In this document: piece by piece, positions 34,139 through 43,216 of the stretch
Position numbering within the stretch: position 1 is the stretch's first letter
How the letters are laid out: each line of letters starts with the position of its first letter
NCBI RefSeq assembly: GCF_003268475.1
Contig: NZ_MCIF01000002.1
Span: 4,817,661 to 4,881,660, forward strand
Reading direction: 5' to 3'
Length of the DNA stretch: 64,000 nucleotides
Source of the DNA: Thermogemmatispora tikiterensis
Lineage (GTDB): Bacteria; Chloroflexota; Ktedonobacteria; Ktedonobacterales; Ktedonobacteraceae
Position numbers and translations under genes: made by a program
The notes under the pieces: generated by a model
Seen by the model: only the letters and a program-made list of their open reading frames with translations
Database searches by the model: none
What the model was told of the DNA's origin: nothing

Positions 34139-35866
34139 ATGACCAGGCGCTACGATGTCGTCATTATCGGCGGCGGGCCGGCGGGCAGCACGGTGGCAGC
34201 CCTGACCCGCCGCTATGCACCGCAGTTGCGTCTACTATTGCTCGAAAAAGAGGCTTTTCCCCGCCACCATGTGGGGGAGTCGCTGCTGGCGGGGGCCTCG
34301 CCCGTCTTGGAGGAGATGGGCGCCTATGAGAAGGTGGCCAACGCGGGCTTTTTGGAGAAGCTGGGGGCGACCTTTATTTGGGGGCGCAGCCGCGAGCCGT
34401 GGGGCTTCGAATTCGATGAGCTGATCTCGCAACTCGTGGCTCAGGGCAAGCGCCTGCCGCGACTCTACACGCGGGCCTGGCAGGTGCGGCGTGCTGAGTA
34501 CGATGATCTGCTGCTGCGCCACGCCGCCAGCCTGGGGGTCGACGTGCGTCAGCGGGCGCGGGTGACGCGCGTGCTCTGGGATCGCGCCCCTGAGCAATCG
34601 GCGAGCGAGGAGGGGGCCGACGGCTCAGGCGGCCAGCCTGGGGCGGCGCCGCGGGCCATCGGCGTCGAGTTTATCGATGAGCGTGGCCCGCAGACGGTCT
34701 ACTGCGATTGGGTTCTCGATTGCAGCGGACAGCAGGCCCTGCTCGGCCACGCCCTCAAACTGCGTGAGTACGATGCTCAGATGAACAACTATGCCCTCTT
34801 TGCCTACTGGCAGGGGGCGAAGTGGCTCTATGAGTATACCGGCTACCCGGAGCTGACGCGCATCTGCATCATCACGACGCCGCGTGGCTGGATCTGGTAT
34901 ATTCCTTTGAAACGCGATGTCATGAGCGTGGGCTTTGTGACCCATCGCCAGACGCTCAAACAACTGCCCGCGGGACCGGATCAGCTCTATCTGGAGGAGT
35001 TGCAGGCCTGTGATGAGGTGCGCGATCTGCTCAAGGAGGCCCATCTGACGCGCATTGCTGCCGATCAGCGGCGCGATGTCTGCGCTATTCAGGACTGGTC
35101 GTACCGCAGCCGCCAGATGGCCGGACCCGGGTGGGCGATGGTTGGCGATGCGGCGGGCTTTGTCGATCCGATCCTCTCGTCGGGTGTGATGCTGGCCCAT
35201 GAGCTGGGGCAGAAGGCGGCCTACACTCTGGTGTCGAGCTTTGCCTGCAGCAACGATGAGGAGGTCCGCCGCTATTGGGAATTTTATGCCCAGACCTATC
35301 GCACCTATTTGCAAGCCTATCGCGATATGGCGGCGTTTTGGTATAGCAATAACTTTTCGCTGGAAAGCTGGTTCTGGCAGGCGCGGCGCATTCTGGCGCG
35401 CAGCGGCAGTGAGCTGAACCTCTCGGATCGCCAGGCTTTTACGCGCCTGGCCTCGGGCTATGCGACGCGAGCGGAGTCGCTGAGTCTCTTCGGCAGCTAC
35501 CCCCTGCATGAGGCGCAGCAGCTGGTCAATGGCCTCTTTGGCGCACCCTATTGCCGCGAGGAGCTGGTCGCCCAGTACGCCGGGCGCCCGTTGCGTCTCA
35601 AGGAGGTGGAGCTGAGCGAGGGCCTCTACTACTATCAGGGAGCGGTGCGCCAGACGCGGCGTGTGCTTAATCGGCAGACGGGGCGCTATCTGGACCTGCA
35701 TCCTGGTGAGGAGGTGCTGCTCTCGCTCTTCGACGGTGCACATACCCTGGCTCACCTGGAGGAGACGGCGAAGGCGCTGCAAGCCCTGCCGCAGACGGAG
35801 CGCTTGCCGTTGCGTTCGGGCCTTGAGCTGCTGGTACAGCTAGAGATGATTGGGGTGCTGGCCTAG
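34139..35866 (+). CDS. flavin-dependent halogenase-like oxidoreductase with C-terminal extension
   Basis: 575 residues behind GGAAAGGAGG. The FAD Rossmann motif is VVIIGGGPAGST; the halogenase WxWxIP motif is present exactly (W251-I-W253-Y-I255-P256); and K74 in FLEKLGATF occupies the place of the essential lysine of PrnA/PltA. GDAAGFVDPILSSGV is the second FAD motif, in the form found in PltA-type enzymes acting on carrier-bound substrates. The last 70 residues (LHPGEEVLLSLFDGAHTLAHL...LLVQLEMIGVLA) resemble a PqqD-like winged helix. No NRPS/PKS gene is near. Oxygenase rather than halogenase activity remains possible. Confidence 0.78.
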   Translation: MTRRYDVVIIGGGPAGSTVAALTRRYAPQLRLLLLEKEAFPRHHVGESLLAGASPVLEEMGAYEKVANAGFLEKLGATFIWGRSREPWGFEFDELISQLVAQGKRLPRLYTRAWQVRRAEYDDLLLRHAASLGVDVRQRARVTRVLWDRAPEQSASEEGADGSGGQPGAAPRAIGVEFIDERGPQTVYCDWVLDCSGQQALLGHALKLREYDAQMNNYALFAYWQGAKWLYEYTGYPELTRICIITTPRGWIWYIPLKRDVMSVGFVTHRQTLKQLPAGPDQLYLEELQACDEVRDLLKEAHLTRIAADQRRDVCAIQDWSYRSRQMAGPGWAMVGDAAGFVDPILSSGVMLAHELGQKAAYTLVSSFACSNDEEVRRYWEFYAQTYRTYLQAYRDMAAFWYSNNFSLESWFWQARRILARSGSELNLSDRQAFTRLASGYATRAESLSLFGSYPLHEAQQLVNGLFGAPYCREELVAQYAGRPLRLKEVELSEGLYYYQGAVRQTRRVLNRQTGRYLDLHPGEEVLLSLFDGAHTLAHLEETAKALQALPQTERLPLRSGLELLVQLEMIGVLA

Positions 35867-36302
35867 AGCTTGCTGGCTGTGCGTGCTCCCCCGACCCTGG
35901 AAGAACGCAGGCCGTGACAGGCCATCACAGACGGGCGCGGCTGCCACCTGGTCAAGGCTGCCGGCGCCCCTTTTTTTGGGGGGGTCGGTTGCCGGATATT
36001 ATTGCTGCAATCGCTCACTGTGCTGTGAGGAAGCGCGAAGCAATCGAATAAGCGATCTGCTGTTCAAGTAGATCCTTCCATTTTTGGACGATGACCAGGT
36101 ATACTCTCTTCTGAACGATGAGAACAAGGCGCTCTCTTTGCCTCTTGTCCAGCCTGGCAGGTTGGCGAACCTGTGCCGCCTGGATGGGCGGCAGTCTCCA
36201 TGTGTGATGGCCTCTAGCGCACGGGGCAAGCGTGCTAATCTTCACCAGGGGACGGACGGAGAGAGCCAGGTATAGGTATTTCATCATGAGAAGGAGGCCA
36301 GG
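35867..36302. other. 436-base interval with a homopolymer tract
   Basis: No gene is supported. It contains CCCC-T7-G7 at 35967-35984, a slippage-prone tract that could also form a short hairpin. The methyltransferase ribosome site GAGAAGGAGG is at the right end. Confidence 0.5.
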
Positions 36303-37214
36303 ATGCCTTTATGGGGCCTGTTTAGGAGGACGCGGCGACTGCCGGCGATCAAGACGGGGGAGCTGACGCCACGTGGACAGGATGCGCGGGCAGAGGAAGA
36401 GCAGCAGTGGCAGCGCCGCTATCTCCAGGATGTCCCCTATGCCTTACCGAAGGATGAGGCCGAGATCGATCGCCTCAACTTTCAGCATTACGCGCTCATG
36501 AGCGTGCAGAAGCAGCACATTATTGCGCCGCTCGACGATTATCCGCGGGCGATTCTCGATGTGGGATGTGGCACGGGACTATGGGCCCGCGAGGTAGGGC
36601 AGCGTTATCCGCTTTGTCAGGTGGTGGGGGTGGACGTTGAGCCGCCGGAGCGCTTGCCGACGGTGCCGGCCAACGTTGACTATGTCTATGGCGACGTCCT
36701 CAAGGGGCTGCCCTTGCCTGAGAACAGCTTTGATCTGGTCCATCAGCGTTTGCTGATTCTGGCGGTGCCGGCCTCGGCCTGGCCGCAGGTGCTGCGCGAG
36801 CTGTTGCGCCTGGCGCGTCCTGGCGGCTGGTTGCAGTTGACGGAGGCTGGCATGTATTTCAATCATCCGGGGCCGCGCTCGGCCCATCTGCGCGATCTGG
36901 TCAATCGGGCGATTGCGGGCTGGGGCTTTGATCCGCTGATTGCCCTCAATATGCCGACCCTCTTGACGCAGGCGGGGGCGATCGCCGTCGAGAAGCGGAC
37001 CTATGGTGTGATGATGGGTGAGGCTGGCGGCCAGGGTGGGCGCCTGCTGGAGAAAGATATGCTGGCTGTGATGTCGGCGCTCACCGAGCGCGTGGCATCC
37101 TTTATGCCGGTAGAAGAATGGCGTGAGCTGCTGGCCTCGCTGCCGGAGGAGTGGCGCAACTACGGCACCGAGTTCCAGTTTCACGTCACCATTGGCCGCA
37201 AGCCGCGGCCCTGA
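36303..37214 (+). CDS. class I SAM-dependent methyltransferase
   Basis: 303 residues behind AGAAGGAGG. Motif I is ILDVGCGTGLWAREV (about 81-95), motif II region VVGVDVEPPE, motif IV FDLVHQRLLIL, and the post-motif LLRLARPGGWLQLTEAG is typical of Methyltransf_11/25 enzymes. The acidic residue after motif I (D in VGVDVE) would hold the ribose. The substrate is unknown. It lies 436 bases after the halogenase-like gene, so a shared tailoring pathway is possible but unproven. Confidence 0.88.
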   Translation: MPLWGLFRRTRRLPAIKTGELTPRGQDARAEEEQQWQRRYLQDVPYALPKDEAEIDRLNFQHYALMSVQKQHIIAPLDDYPRAILDVGCGTGLWAREVGQRYPLCQVVGVDVEPPERLPTVPANVDYVYGDVLKGLPLPENSFDLVHQRLLILAVPASAWPQVLRELLRLARPGGWLQLTEAGMYFNHPGPRSAHLRDLVNRAIAGWGFDPLIALNMPTLLTQAGAIAVEKRTYGVMMGEAGGQGGRLLEKDMLAVMSALTERVASFMPVEEWRELLASLPEEWRNYGTEFQFHVTIGRKPRP

Positions 37215-37249
37215 AGTGGGCCTGACGCGCGCTGGCGACGGGTCTCGAC

Positions 37250-38377
37250 TCAGCGGCTGAAATGTTCAGCGAAGGTCAGGCCCAGGGGTCGCAGCGCTTC
37301 CTCGAGGCGGGGCCTATCTTCGACGGCGATGCCCTGCCAGCGATAGCGGAGAGGGGTGCTGCGCTCGGTAGTGAGCCGTGCGCTCAGGGCCAGCAACAGG
37401 CGGTACTCGCGTCGGGGCAGGCGGCTTTCGAGGTGCAGCTCCAGTGTCTGGCCGCCGGCCTGGCCATACCAGTGGGCTATTGTGCGTCTGCCAGCAGCCT
37501 GATCGAGGGCGTAGCAGAGGCGGGTAATGTCCTGATCTTCAAGCGGGGATTCCTGCAGAATCTGCCCCTGCCGCAGCAGCACGATGCTGTAGTGGAAGCG
37601 TCCAGGTGACCAGTAGCCTGGCCTGCGCAGCAGGTAGCGCCCCGACGCCGTGACCGCGCGTATCAGCGGCTGCCAGCGTTCTTCCTGGGGGCCGTGACCC
37701 TGGGGTAGATAGACCTCGATCTGGTCGCTCGCCGTTGGGGTTCTCTCCACGGGAGCGAGCGGGGTCTGCAGGAAAGCGCTCTGTAGCTCGCGCAGGCTGG
37801 GTGGCTGAGGGCCGAGCCAGCTCGCCAGGCTCTGGTAGGTGTAGGGCCAGTCCTTATCTGCAGCGAGCCGGAGCAGGCGCAGAGTGGTGCGCAGCGTGAT
37901 CTGCTTCTGGAGCGTCCCGGGCAGCGCATGCAGGGGGAGACCACCGGCGAGCAGATAGCGGCTGCCCAGCGGAACGAGACGCGGAGGGGCCGGTAGCCAA
38001 TGCCACTCTGTGTGTCTGATCTGGAGGAGATCGCCTTGCTCGGCAAGGCGCTCCAGGAGCCGGCGATCGATCTGCTCTCTGGCCTGTGTGGAAGCGAAGC
38101 CGGAGCCGTCAGGCTGGCCCTGGTCGGCGCTGAGGGAAGCAGGCTGTGGTTCCAGGAAAGGCAGCAGCAGGCGGCGTGCGTGATAGAGCAGGGTGCGTGT
38201 CGACACGGGAGTGTCGCCGCCCAAGGAGTTGGTGCCTCCCCGGCACAAGGCCCAGAGAACTGCGCGTACGGCTTCGGCCTGCAGTGCCGCCGGCGCGGCC
38301 TGGATAGCTCCCAGCAGCGAGGAAGTGACGAAGTATCTGGCCTGTTCGCCCTGGAGCAGCTCGATATCGACGGTCAT
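37250..38377 (-). CDS. uncharacterised protein, third gene of an unknown operon
   Basis: 375 residues from ATG 38377, four bases after the stop of the preceding gene, whose last codons supply the ribosome site (GGAGGAGGTG). Residues about 20-60 (TSSLLGAIQAAPAALQAEAVRAVLWALC) are helical, then TRTLLYHARRLLLPFLE, then a segment that looks like a winged helix (RRLLERLAEQGDLLQIRHTEWHWLPAPPRLVPLG). The C-terminal half is beta-rich (RYLLRRPGYWSPGRFHYSIVLLRQGQIL...LELHLESRLPRREYRLLLAL). No enzyme motif recognised. It is probably a DNA-binding or scaffold subunit; this is inference only. Confidence 0.7.
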   Translation of the reverse strand: MTVDIELLQGEQARYFVTSSLLGAIQAAPAALQAEAVRAVLWALCRGGTNSLGGDTPVSTRTLLYHARRLLLPFLEPQPASLSADQGQPDGSGFASTQAREQIDRRLLERLAEQGDLLQIRHTEWHWLPAPPRLVPLGSRYLLAGGLPLHALPGTLQKQITLRTTLRLLRLAADKDWPYTYQSLASWLGPQPPSLRELQSAFLQTPLAPVERTPTASDQIEVYLPQGHGPQEERWQPLIRAVTASGRYLLRRPGYWSPGRFHYSIVLLRQGQILQESPLEDQDITRLCYALDQAAGRRTIAHWYGQAGGQTLELHLESRLPRREYRLLLALSARLTTERSTPLRYRWQGIAVEDRPRLEEALRPLGLTFAEHFSR

Positions 38378-38381
38378 GGCC

Positions 38382-40688
38382 TTAGTCCACCTCCTCCAGG
38401 GAAGCAGCAGGCCCGGTGCTGGGATCAAGGGCCGCCTTGCTGAGAAGATGCTCATCGAAGGAACAATCGAAGCAGCTGGCAGTTTGCTTGAGCAGACCCA
38501 CGATGGGAGAGGACGCGCTGGCACTTGCCTCGTTGCTGGCTGCGCTCACGAGCGCTTGATTGACGGTCAGGCGCCAGCGGTGCCAGTCCGTGGCGGCGAT
38601 CTCGCTCCGCTCCTGGCGACCGTTAAGCTGCTGCTGATTGCGGTTGAGCGTAAGCTGGCTGGGATCAAGGTGGACCAGCCAGCCCCTGGTGATCTTGGGT
38701 AGCGGCAGGCTGTGCAGATCGTCATCGCAGGTCGCGGTCAGCAGCAGATTACCTGGCCAGCGAAAGGCCGCCAGTGAGCGGTAGGGATCGTCAGAGGGGA
38801 GTGCCTGGGGATGGAAGAGCGGCACCGGTGTCGGCCTGGCTGCAGGACGCTGTTGCAGGGCGATGTATTGCTGTAGCAGCGGCACGTAGACTGGAGCGCC
38901 GGGAAGACGGTCCAGCCCTTCGAGAACAACGATGGCCAGTTGCTCGGGATGCTCAGCGGCCCAGAGTACGGTATCGGCCAGCGATGAGCTGGCGGGTAGG
39001 AAAAGGCGCTCTGTGGGCCTGAGCTGGCCGAAGAGGTCGAGCGGCTGCATTGCTGTCAGCGGGATGGCGACCCGGCAGAGGCGTCCGGCGCTGAGCACCA
39101 GGCTAAGGGCTTCCAGTGTGGCGAGAGCGACGGGGCCGCTGAGCGTGGGAATGAGACCCGCCAGGAGGGCAAGGATACAGAGGCGCACAGCCGCCGGCTT
39201 GGCGCCGTGTTGCCGGGCCGCCTGACGGACGGTCACCAGATCAAGCAGGGTAGAAGGATCGGGAATGAACTTACCCGACCCGGCTTTGGCCAGCTCTGGC
39301 CAGAGCTGCTCGGCGCTCTGAGGGTGGGCGGGGCCTGTACCTCTGCCGCTACCCATGTCGCTACTGCTGCCTGGCCTACTGTCTCTACCGGCGCTGGCCG
39401 CCAGGAGCCAGTGATCCGCAAGCACCTGGCTCAGCGCTTCTAGCGGCTGCTGCTGTAACTCTTCCAGCCGCTGTCGGAAGTGGGCTTCGAAGGCTTGAAG
39501 CTGGGCCTCTTCTTTCTGAAGCAAGCGCTTTTGTGTTTCTATCTCTTTCTTTTTATTGATTATTTCCTCTTCATAGAGTTCAAGCTCATCGGAGGCTTCT
39601 TTCAGAGAGTGTGTCAGCCTATCAAGCTGTCTCTGACCCGCGGCGAGCTGCTGGCGCTGTTCGGCAAAGCGGGCCTCCAGCTCGCGCGCGATTGACTCCT
39701 CCTGCTTGTGACGGAACAGGGTCAGCTCCTGGCGGACCTGCTGCAGAGCTGCCTCATAGGCTTGCTGGCTGGCCTCTTCGCAGGCTGCTTTCAGTTGGCG
39801 CTGGACGGTGGGCAATTGGAGCAGGAAGTCGCTGAACTCTGCCAGGGAGGCGATAGCCTGCTCTTCCTCCTGAAGTAGGAGGCAGGCGCGTGCGACGGTA
39901 TCCGGCAGTAGTGGGCACACTGACGGCTCCTGGGTGCTGAGGGCATGCTTGAAGGCTTTGAGAACGTACCGCATCTGCCCCAGATCGTCATCTCCGACCT
40001 GGGACAGCATGCGATGGGCTTTGATGAGCTGTTTGATAATGACGCCTGGAGGCGACCAGTCCTGCTGCTCGGTGCCAGCGCGAGGCTCGACCGCCAGAAG
40101 GCGCAGCTCTTCGCCATTGTCAAGCTGAAAGGTAAGGATAGCCTGCTCATCCTGGGGAGGGTCGCAGACGCTGACATGCAGCGTCTGCTCCGTAGTGCCG
40201 TTGCTGTAGGCGAGAGGACGCAGCCGCTCGCTGTCTAGCGGGATGGGTCCATAGAGCTGGCGCCCATGCTGGATATAGATGGTTTTCGTATAGCATGGCC
40301 TGGTGAAAGATTCGCTCAGCCTGGCAACGAGCCGCTCCCTCGGGGTAGTGCTCCAGTCGAGGACTTGGGCCAGTCCCTCGGGCGAGGGCCAGGGGGAACC
40401 AGCGATGCGGTAGTATGAGTAGGTCGGTGAATCTTTGAACTCCTCGCGACCCTGCGCCGGTTCAACGCGAAAGCTATAGAGCAGCTCTGATCTCCATTCA
40501 CTCGGCCCGCGTGGCCAGGCAACCTTACCGGCGTTGGGAAAGCAGCTTTTGTGAGCCTGCCAGGTGAGAGGCTCCCAGGTCCGGGATTCATCATCGAAGA
40601 ACGCTAGAGGGGTAAGAAAAGCAACATTTTCCTTTAAATTGTCCTGATGAATAATTCCAATCCATTGATAGCTTTCTACGTCGATCAT
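38382..40688 (-). CDS. uncharacterised coiled-coil protein with a degenerate AAA+-like domain
   Basis: 768 residues from ATG 40688 (AAAGG upstream). The N-terminal 250 residues are mixed alpha/beta; residues about 305-420 form a long coiled coil (LTRLTHSLKEASDELELYEEEIINKKKEIE). The C-terminal part resembles a McrB/MoxR AAA+ core: a strand and turn at LIPTLSGPVALATLEAL (S517) where Walker A would lie but without GK[ST], then CRVAIPLTAMQPLDLFG, a Walker-B-like LAIVVLEGLDRLP (E590, D593), and a sensor-1-like NLLLTATCDDD. So nucleotide hydrolysis is doubtful. It is the middle gene of a three-gene unit, coupled to the one downstream. Confidence 0.7.
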   Translation of the reverse strand: MIDVESYQWIGIIHQDNLKENVAFLTPLAFFDDESRTWEPLTWQAHKSCFPNAGKVAWPRGPSEWRSELLYSFRVEPAQGREEFKDSPTYSYYRIAGSPWPSPEGLAQVLDWSTTPRERLVARLSESFTRPCYTKTIYIQHGRQLYGPIPLDSERLRPLAYSNGTTEQTLHVSVCDPPQDEQAILTFQLDNGEELRLLAVEPRAGTEQQDWSPPGVIIKQLIKAHRMLSQVGDDDLGQMRYVLKAFKHALSTQEPSVCPLLPDTVARACLLLQEEEQAIASLAEFSDFLLQLPTVQRQLKAACEEASQQAYEAALQQVRQELTLFRHKQEESIARELEARFAEQRQQLAAGQRQLDRLTHSLKEASDELELYEEEIINKKKEIETQKRLLQKEEAQLQAFEAHFRQRLEELQQQPLEALSQVLADHWLLAASAGRDSRPGSSSDMGSGRGTGPAHPQSAEQLWPELAKAGSGKFIPDPSTLLDLVTVRQAARQHGAKPAAVRLCILALLAGLIPTLSGPVALATLEALSLVLSAGRLCRVAIPLTAMQPLDLFGQLRPTERLFLPASSSLADTVLWAAEHPEQLAIVVLEGLDRLPGAPVYVPLLQQYIALQQRPAARPTPVPLFHPQALPSDDPYRSLAAFRWPGNLLLTATCDDDLHSLPLPKITRGWLVHLDPSQLTLNRNQQQLNGRQERSEIAATDWHRWRLTVNQALVSAASNEASASASSPIVGLLKQTASCFDCSFDEHLLSKAALDPSTGPAASLEEVD

Positions 40689-40757
40689 GGTTGAAGCCTT
40701 TCCGATCCGAAGGGAACAGCGAGGCGAGCAGAGCAAAGAGTGTGCCGAATGATCGTG

Positions 40758-42668
40758 CTAGTGCTCCTGGAAGACGGCCATTAGGCGGGCCACTATCCAG
40801 GGCTGCAAGCGAGCAGTCAGGAGGCGCCGCAGCGCCAGGGCCAGCGGCGGATCATCCTGACGGGCGGCCTGCTCCAGAGCGCGCAGCCGCTGCTGCAGAG
40901 CGACCGGAAGCCCTGGCGTATGGGCAAGCTCAGCCCTTGGCAGGGCGGTGAGACAGTTGCCCAGCCAGAGCAACTGCGCGCGTTGGGCAGTCCTGATCCG
41001 TAGTGATGCAGCGACCGGTCTGGGTGCAGGCTCTAGAGAGATCTCCAGGCAGCCCAGGGCACCCCCGTCGAAGATCAGACGGGCCTGGCTGGCCCTGGCG
41101 AGCGCCGGCCAGATCTGCTGCTGCCAGAGGGCTGTCAGCTTCTCGCCCGTGGTCACCGGAGAGAAGGCACGGCCCTGGTCCCAGAACGCTTCTGCAGTGC
41201 ACCAGCGCCAGGAAACGCTGACCGGCAGGCCCGACGGAGCCAGCTCCCATACCAGCGTGGCTCCCTCCTCTGCGCTCTTCAACAGAAGGCGGCGTGACTC
41301 TGTGGCTCCCGCTGCCTCCTCTGCCGTGGGGCTGAAGGCGGCGAACTCCTGCCGGGCGTCGCCCTCGGTCACCGCAGTGCAGCGCAAGCCCGCCAGCAAT
41401 TCCGGCGGCAAGGGATCAGTCCCGGCCTGCGCGGCGCAGGGATCAAGAGTGAAGGTCAAGCGATCCGGCAGGTTCCCCTGCCCGAGCTGATATGTCCCTG
41501 GCTCCAAACTGTCCAGTGCCACGTAAACCATGCTGGCCTCTCCGGTCAGTGAAAACCGCCGCTCTAGAGGTGGACCATTGCCCTCTTTAGAAAGACGCAG
41601 ATCCAACGTCATGGCGACAGCTCGCCCTGACTGGAGAGGGGCCAGGCTGGTAGCGGGTGGTCTGCAGCCGATGATCACCTTAGAGTGAGGACCTAGCACG
41701 GGTGATCCCGCCTTCGGGAGCAGCAGGGGCGGACTGAGCAGCATCAGCGACCAGCTCGGCTGCTGCAACTTCAGTTCGCTGTAGTTCAGCCAGCGCTCAA
41801 GCCGGGCCTCTGCATCCTGGGTGGCCAGGGTTGAGGGCGTCAGCTCCAGTTCCCACAGCTGCCAGTCAGCGACGGGTGGGCCAAGCGGGCGCGCCGAGCC
41901 TGGCCAGTTCCGGAGCAGTCCGCGCTGAACGTCATGAGTGTTTTGTACAAGCCAGTAGAGCCGTATTCCGGCATAGAGCTTGATGCGTTCGCCGCGGAGC
42001 AGGCGCCGAGGCAGCTCGGCCTCCTCCTCCTGGTAAAAGAGCGTGCCCTGCCAGGTCGGGCTGAGACCAGGCGTCCGGGGTGCTGCCCCCAGCTCGTAGT
42101 ATCCATCTGGTAGCTGACAGCAGAGCTGATAGGCTTCGGCTTGGGGATGGACCGGTAGAAGAGGAGAAAAGAAGAGATGCCTGAGTGATTCGCTGCTGGC
42201 CAGCTCCTTTCGACCGGCCAGCAAGCGAGCACCAGCTGTCGAGCCAGCGAGCTGTTGCAGCTCCTGCCAGGTCTCCTCGCTCAGGTCGGAGAGATCGAGA
42301 AAGAGCTGCCAGTGCTCGTCGGGGCCTTCTCCTTCCGTGCGCAGCAGCAAAGGAAGCCCTGCCGGTACAGGGGCCTCGTCTGTATCCTGCTCCTGATCGT
42401 CATCGTCGTGTTTGTGGTGGCCAGGCCGGCTGGTAGTGGCTGAGAGAGAGGGGCCTTTCGTAAACAGGTAGCCTTCGTCTCTCAGCTTACGAAATGTACC
42501 CCATGTGAGCGGGACGCCCTCATCTCTCTGTCTACCAGGGCGGGGGAATGGAGTCTGCATCTGAGCCAGCCAGAAGAGGCCCGCCAGCGAGAGCTGAAAG
42601 GTGCCCTGACTCTTGCCTGCGACAATATAGTAGTGGCTCTCGTCCTTCGCCAGAAAGAGCTTAGCCAT
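40758..42668 (-). CDS. uncharacterised 636-residue protein, first gene of an unknown operon
   Basis: From ATG 42668 with GGGAG seven bases upstream. It starts MAKLFLAKDESHYYIVAGKSQGTFQLSLAGLFWLAQ, a possible small beta domain, and includes an acidic, histidine-rich linker (HKHDDDDQEQDTDEA, about 90-105). Several beta-rich repeats follow (YELGAAPRTPGL, LEPGTYQLGQGNLPDRLTF), and the end is helical. No signal peptide, membrane segment or catalytic motif recognised. Gene order and a 69-base gap place it at the head of a three-gene operon. The large size and lack of recognised family make it a prime unknown. Confidence 0.7.
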   Translation of the reverse strand: MAKLFLAKDESHYYIVAGKSQGTFQLSLAGLFWLAQMQTPFPRPGRQRDEGVPLTWGTFRKLRDEGYLFTKGPSLSATTSRPGHHKHDDDDQEQDTDEAPVPAGLPLLLRTEGEGPDEHWQLFLDLSDLSEETWQELQQLAGSTAGARLLAGRKELASSESLRHLFFSPLLPVHPQAEAYQLCCQLPDGYYELGAAPRTPGLSPTWQGTLFYQEEEAELPRRLLRGERIKLYAGIRLYWLVQNTHDVQRGLLRNWPGSARPLGPPVADWQLWELELTPSTLATQDAEARLERWLNYSELKLQQPSWSLMLLSPPLLLPKAGSPVLGPHSKVIIGCRPPATSLAPLQSGRAVAMTLDLRLSKEGNGPPLERRFSLTGEASMVYVALDSLEPGTYQLGQGNLPDRLTFTLDPCAAQAGTDPLPPELLAGLRCTAVTEGDARQEFAAFSPTAEEAAGATESRRLLLKSAEEGATLVWELAPSGLPVSVSWRWCTAEAFWDQGRAFSPVTTGEKLTALWQQQIWPALARASQARLIFDGGALGCLEISLEPAPRPVAASLRIRTAQRAQLLWLGNCLTALPRAELAHTPGLPVALQQRLRALEQAARQDDPPLALALRRLLTARLQPWIVARLMAVFQEH

Positions 42669-42884
42669 CAGCGTGCTCCCACCATCTCGCGGGCTGCTTA
42701 TGGCAACCACCCACCGCAATTACCTGGCCTTGGGAGAAATAGGCCTCTTCGCTGGTGGGCCTTCTCCCACCAGGAAGAGGTGAACTGATCTACAGCCTGG
42801 CTATCAGGCAAGATCGACTAGTGGAGGCACCCGCGGCCATCGCGGACACCTCTCTTTCCCGACGCAGCCCCATTGATGAGAGTT

Positions 42885-42914
42885 ACTATACTCCAAAGAA
42901 GGAGCCACAATCAA
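42885..42914 (-). promoter_or_regulatory. promoter of the unknown three-gene operon
   Basis: On the minus strand TTGATT (42914-42909), an 18-base spacer and TATAGT (42890-42885). The leader to the ATG at 42668 would be about 210 bases. Confidence 0.5.
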
Positions 42915-43162
42915 GAGAAACACTCTTCTCTTCGCTGCAAAACCCTGGCTGAGGAGCTTCCCTTTTCGGCAAGGGTTGGTCACCGTTGGCGGGGCGATAG
43001 CTGGTGCTGGGAGGTCGATGATCCAAAGATTGCCTGACTGATGAGAAGCTGGCAGGATGTGCAAGTTAGTCTGATCTCATGATGAGAGGATCAACGGGGG
43101 AGTTGTTTTTGCCGGCGATCCTTGCCTGGCTTTCCGTCAAGTCGCGTCACGCCAGAAAAGCG

Positions 43163-43198
43163 GCGGACAGGAGGGGAACAGGCTCCGCTCCTGTCCGC
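43163..43198 (-). terminator. terminator downstream of cutA
   Basis: GCGGACAGGAG (43163-43173) and CTCCTGTCCGC (43188-43198) are perfect 11-bp arms with a 14-base loop. On the minus strand CGCTTTTC follows, a short U-rich end. It lies 19 bases past the cutA stop. Confidence 0.7.
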
Positions 43199-43216
43199 TG
43201 TCTACTCAGCGCTGGC

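Larger units (their letters stand above)
42669..43216. other. 548-base interval with a promoter and a terminator
   Basis: No gene supported. It holds the promoter of the three-gene operon (42885-42914, minus) and the terminator of the CutA transcript (43163-43198, minus). Confidence 0.5.
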
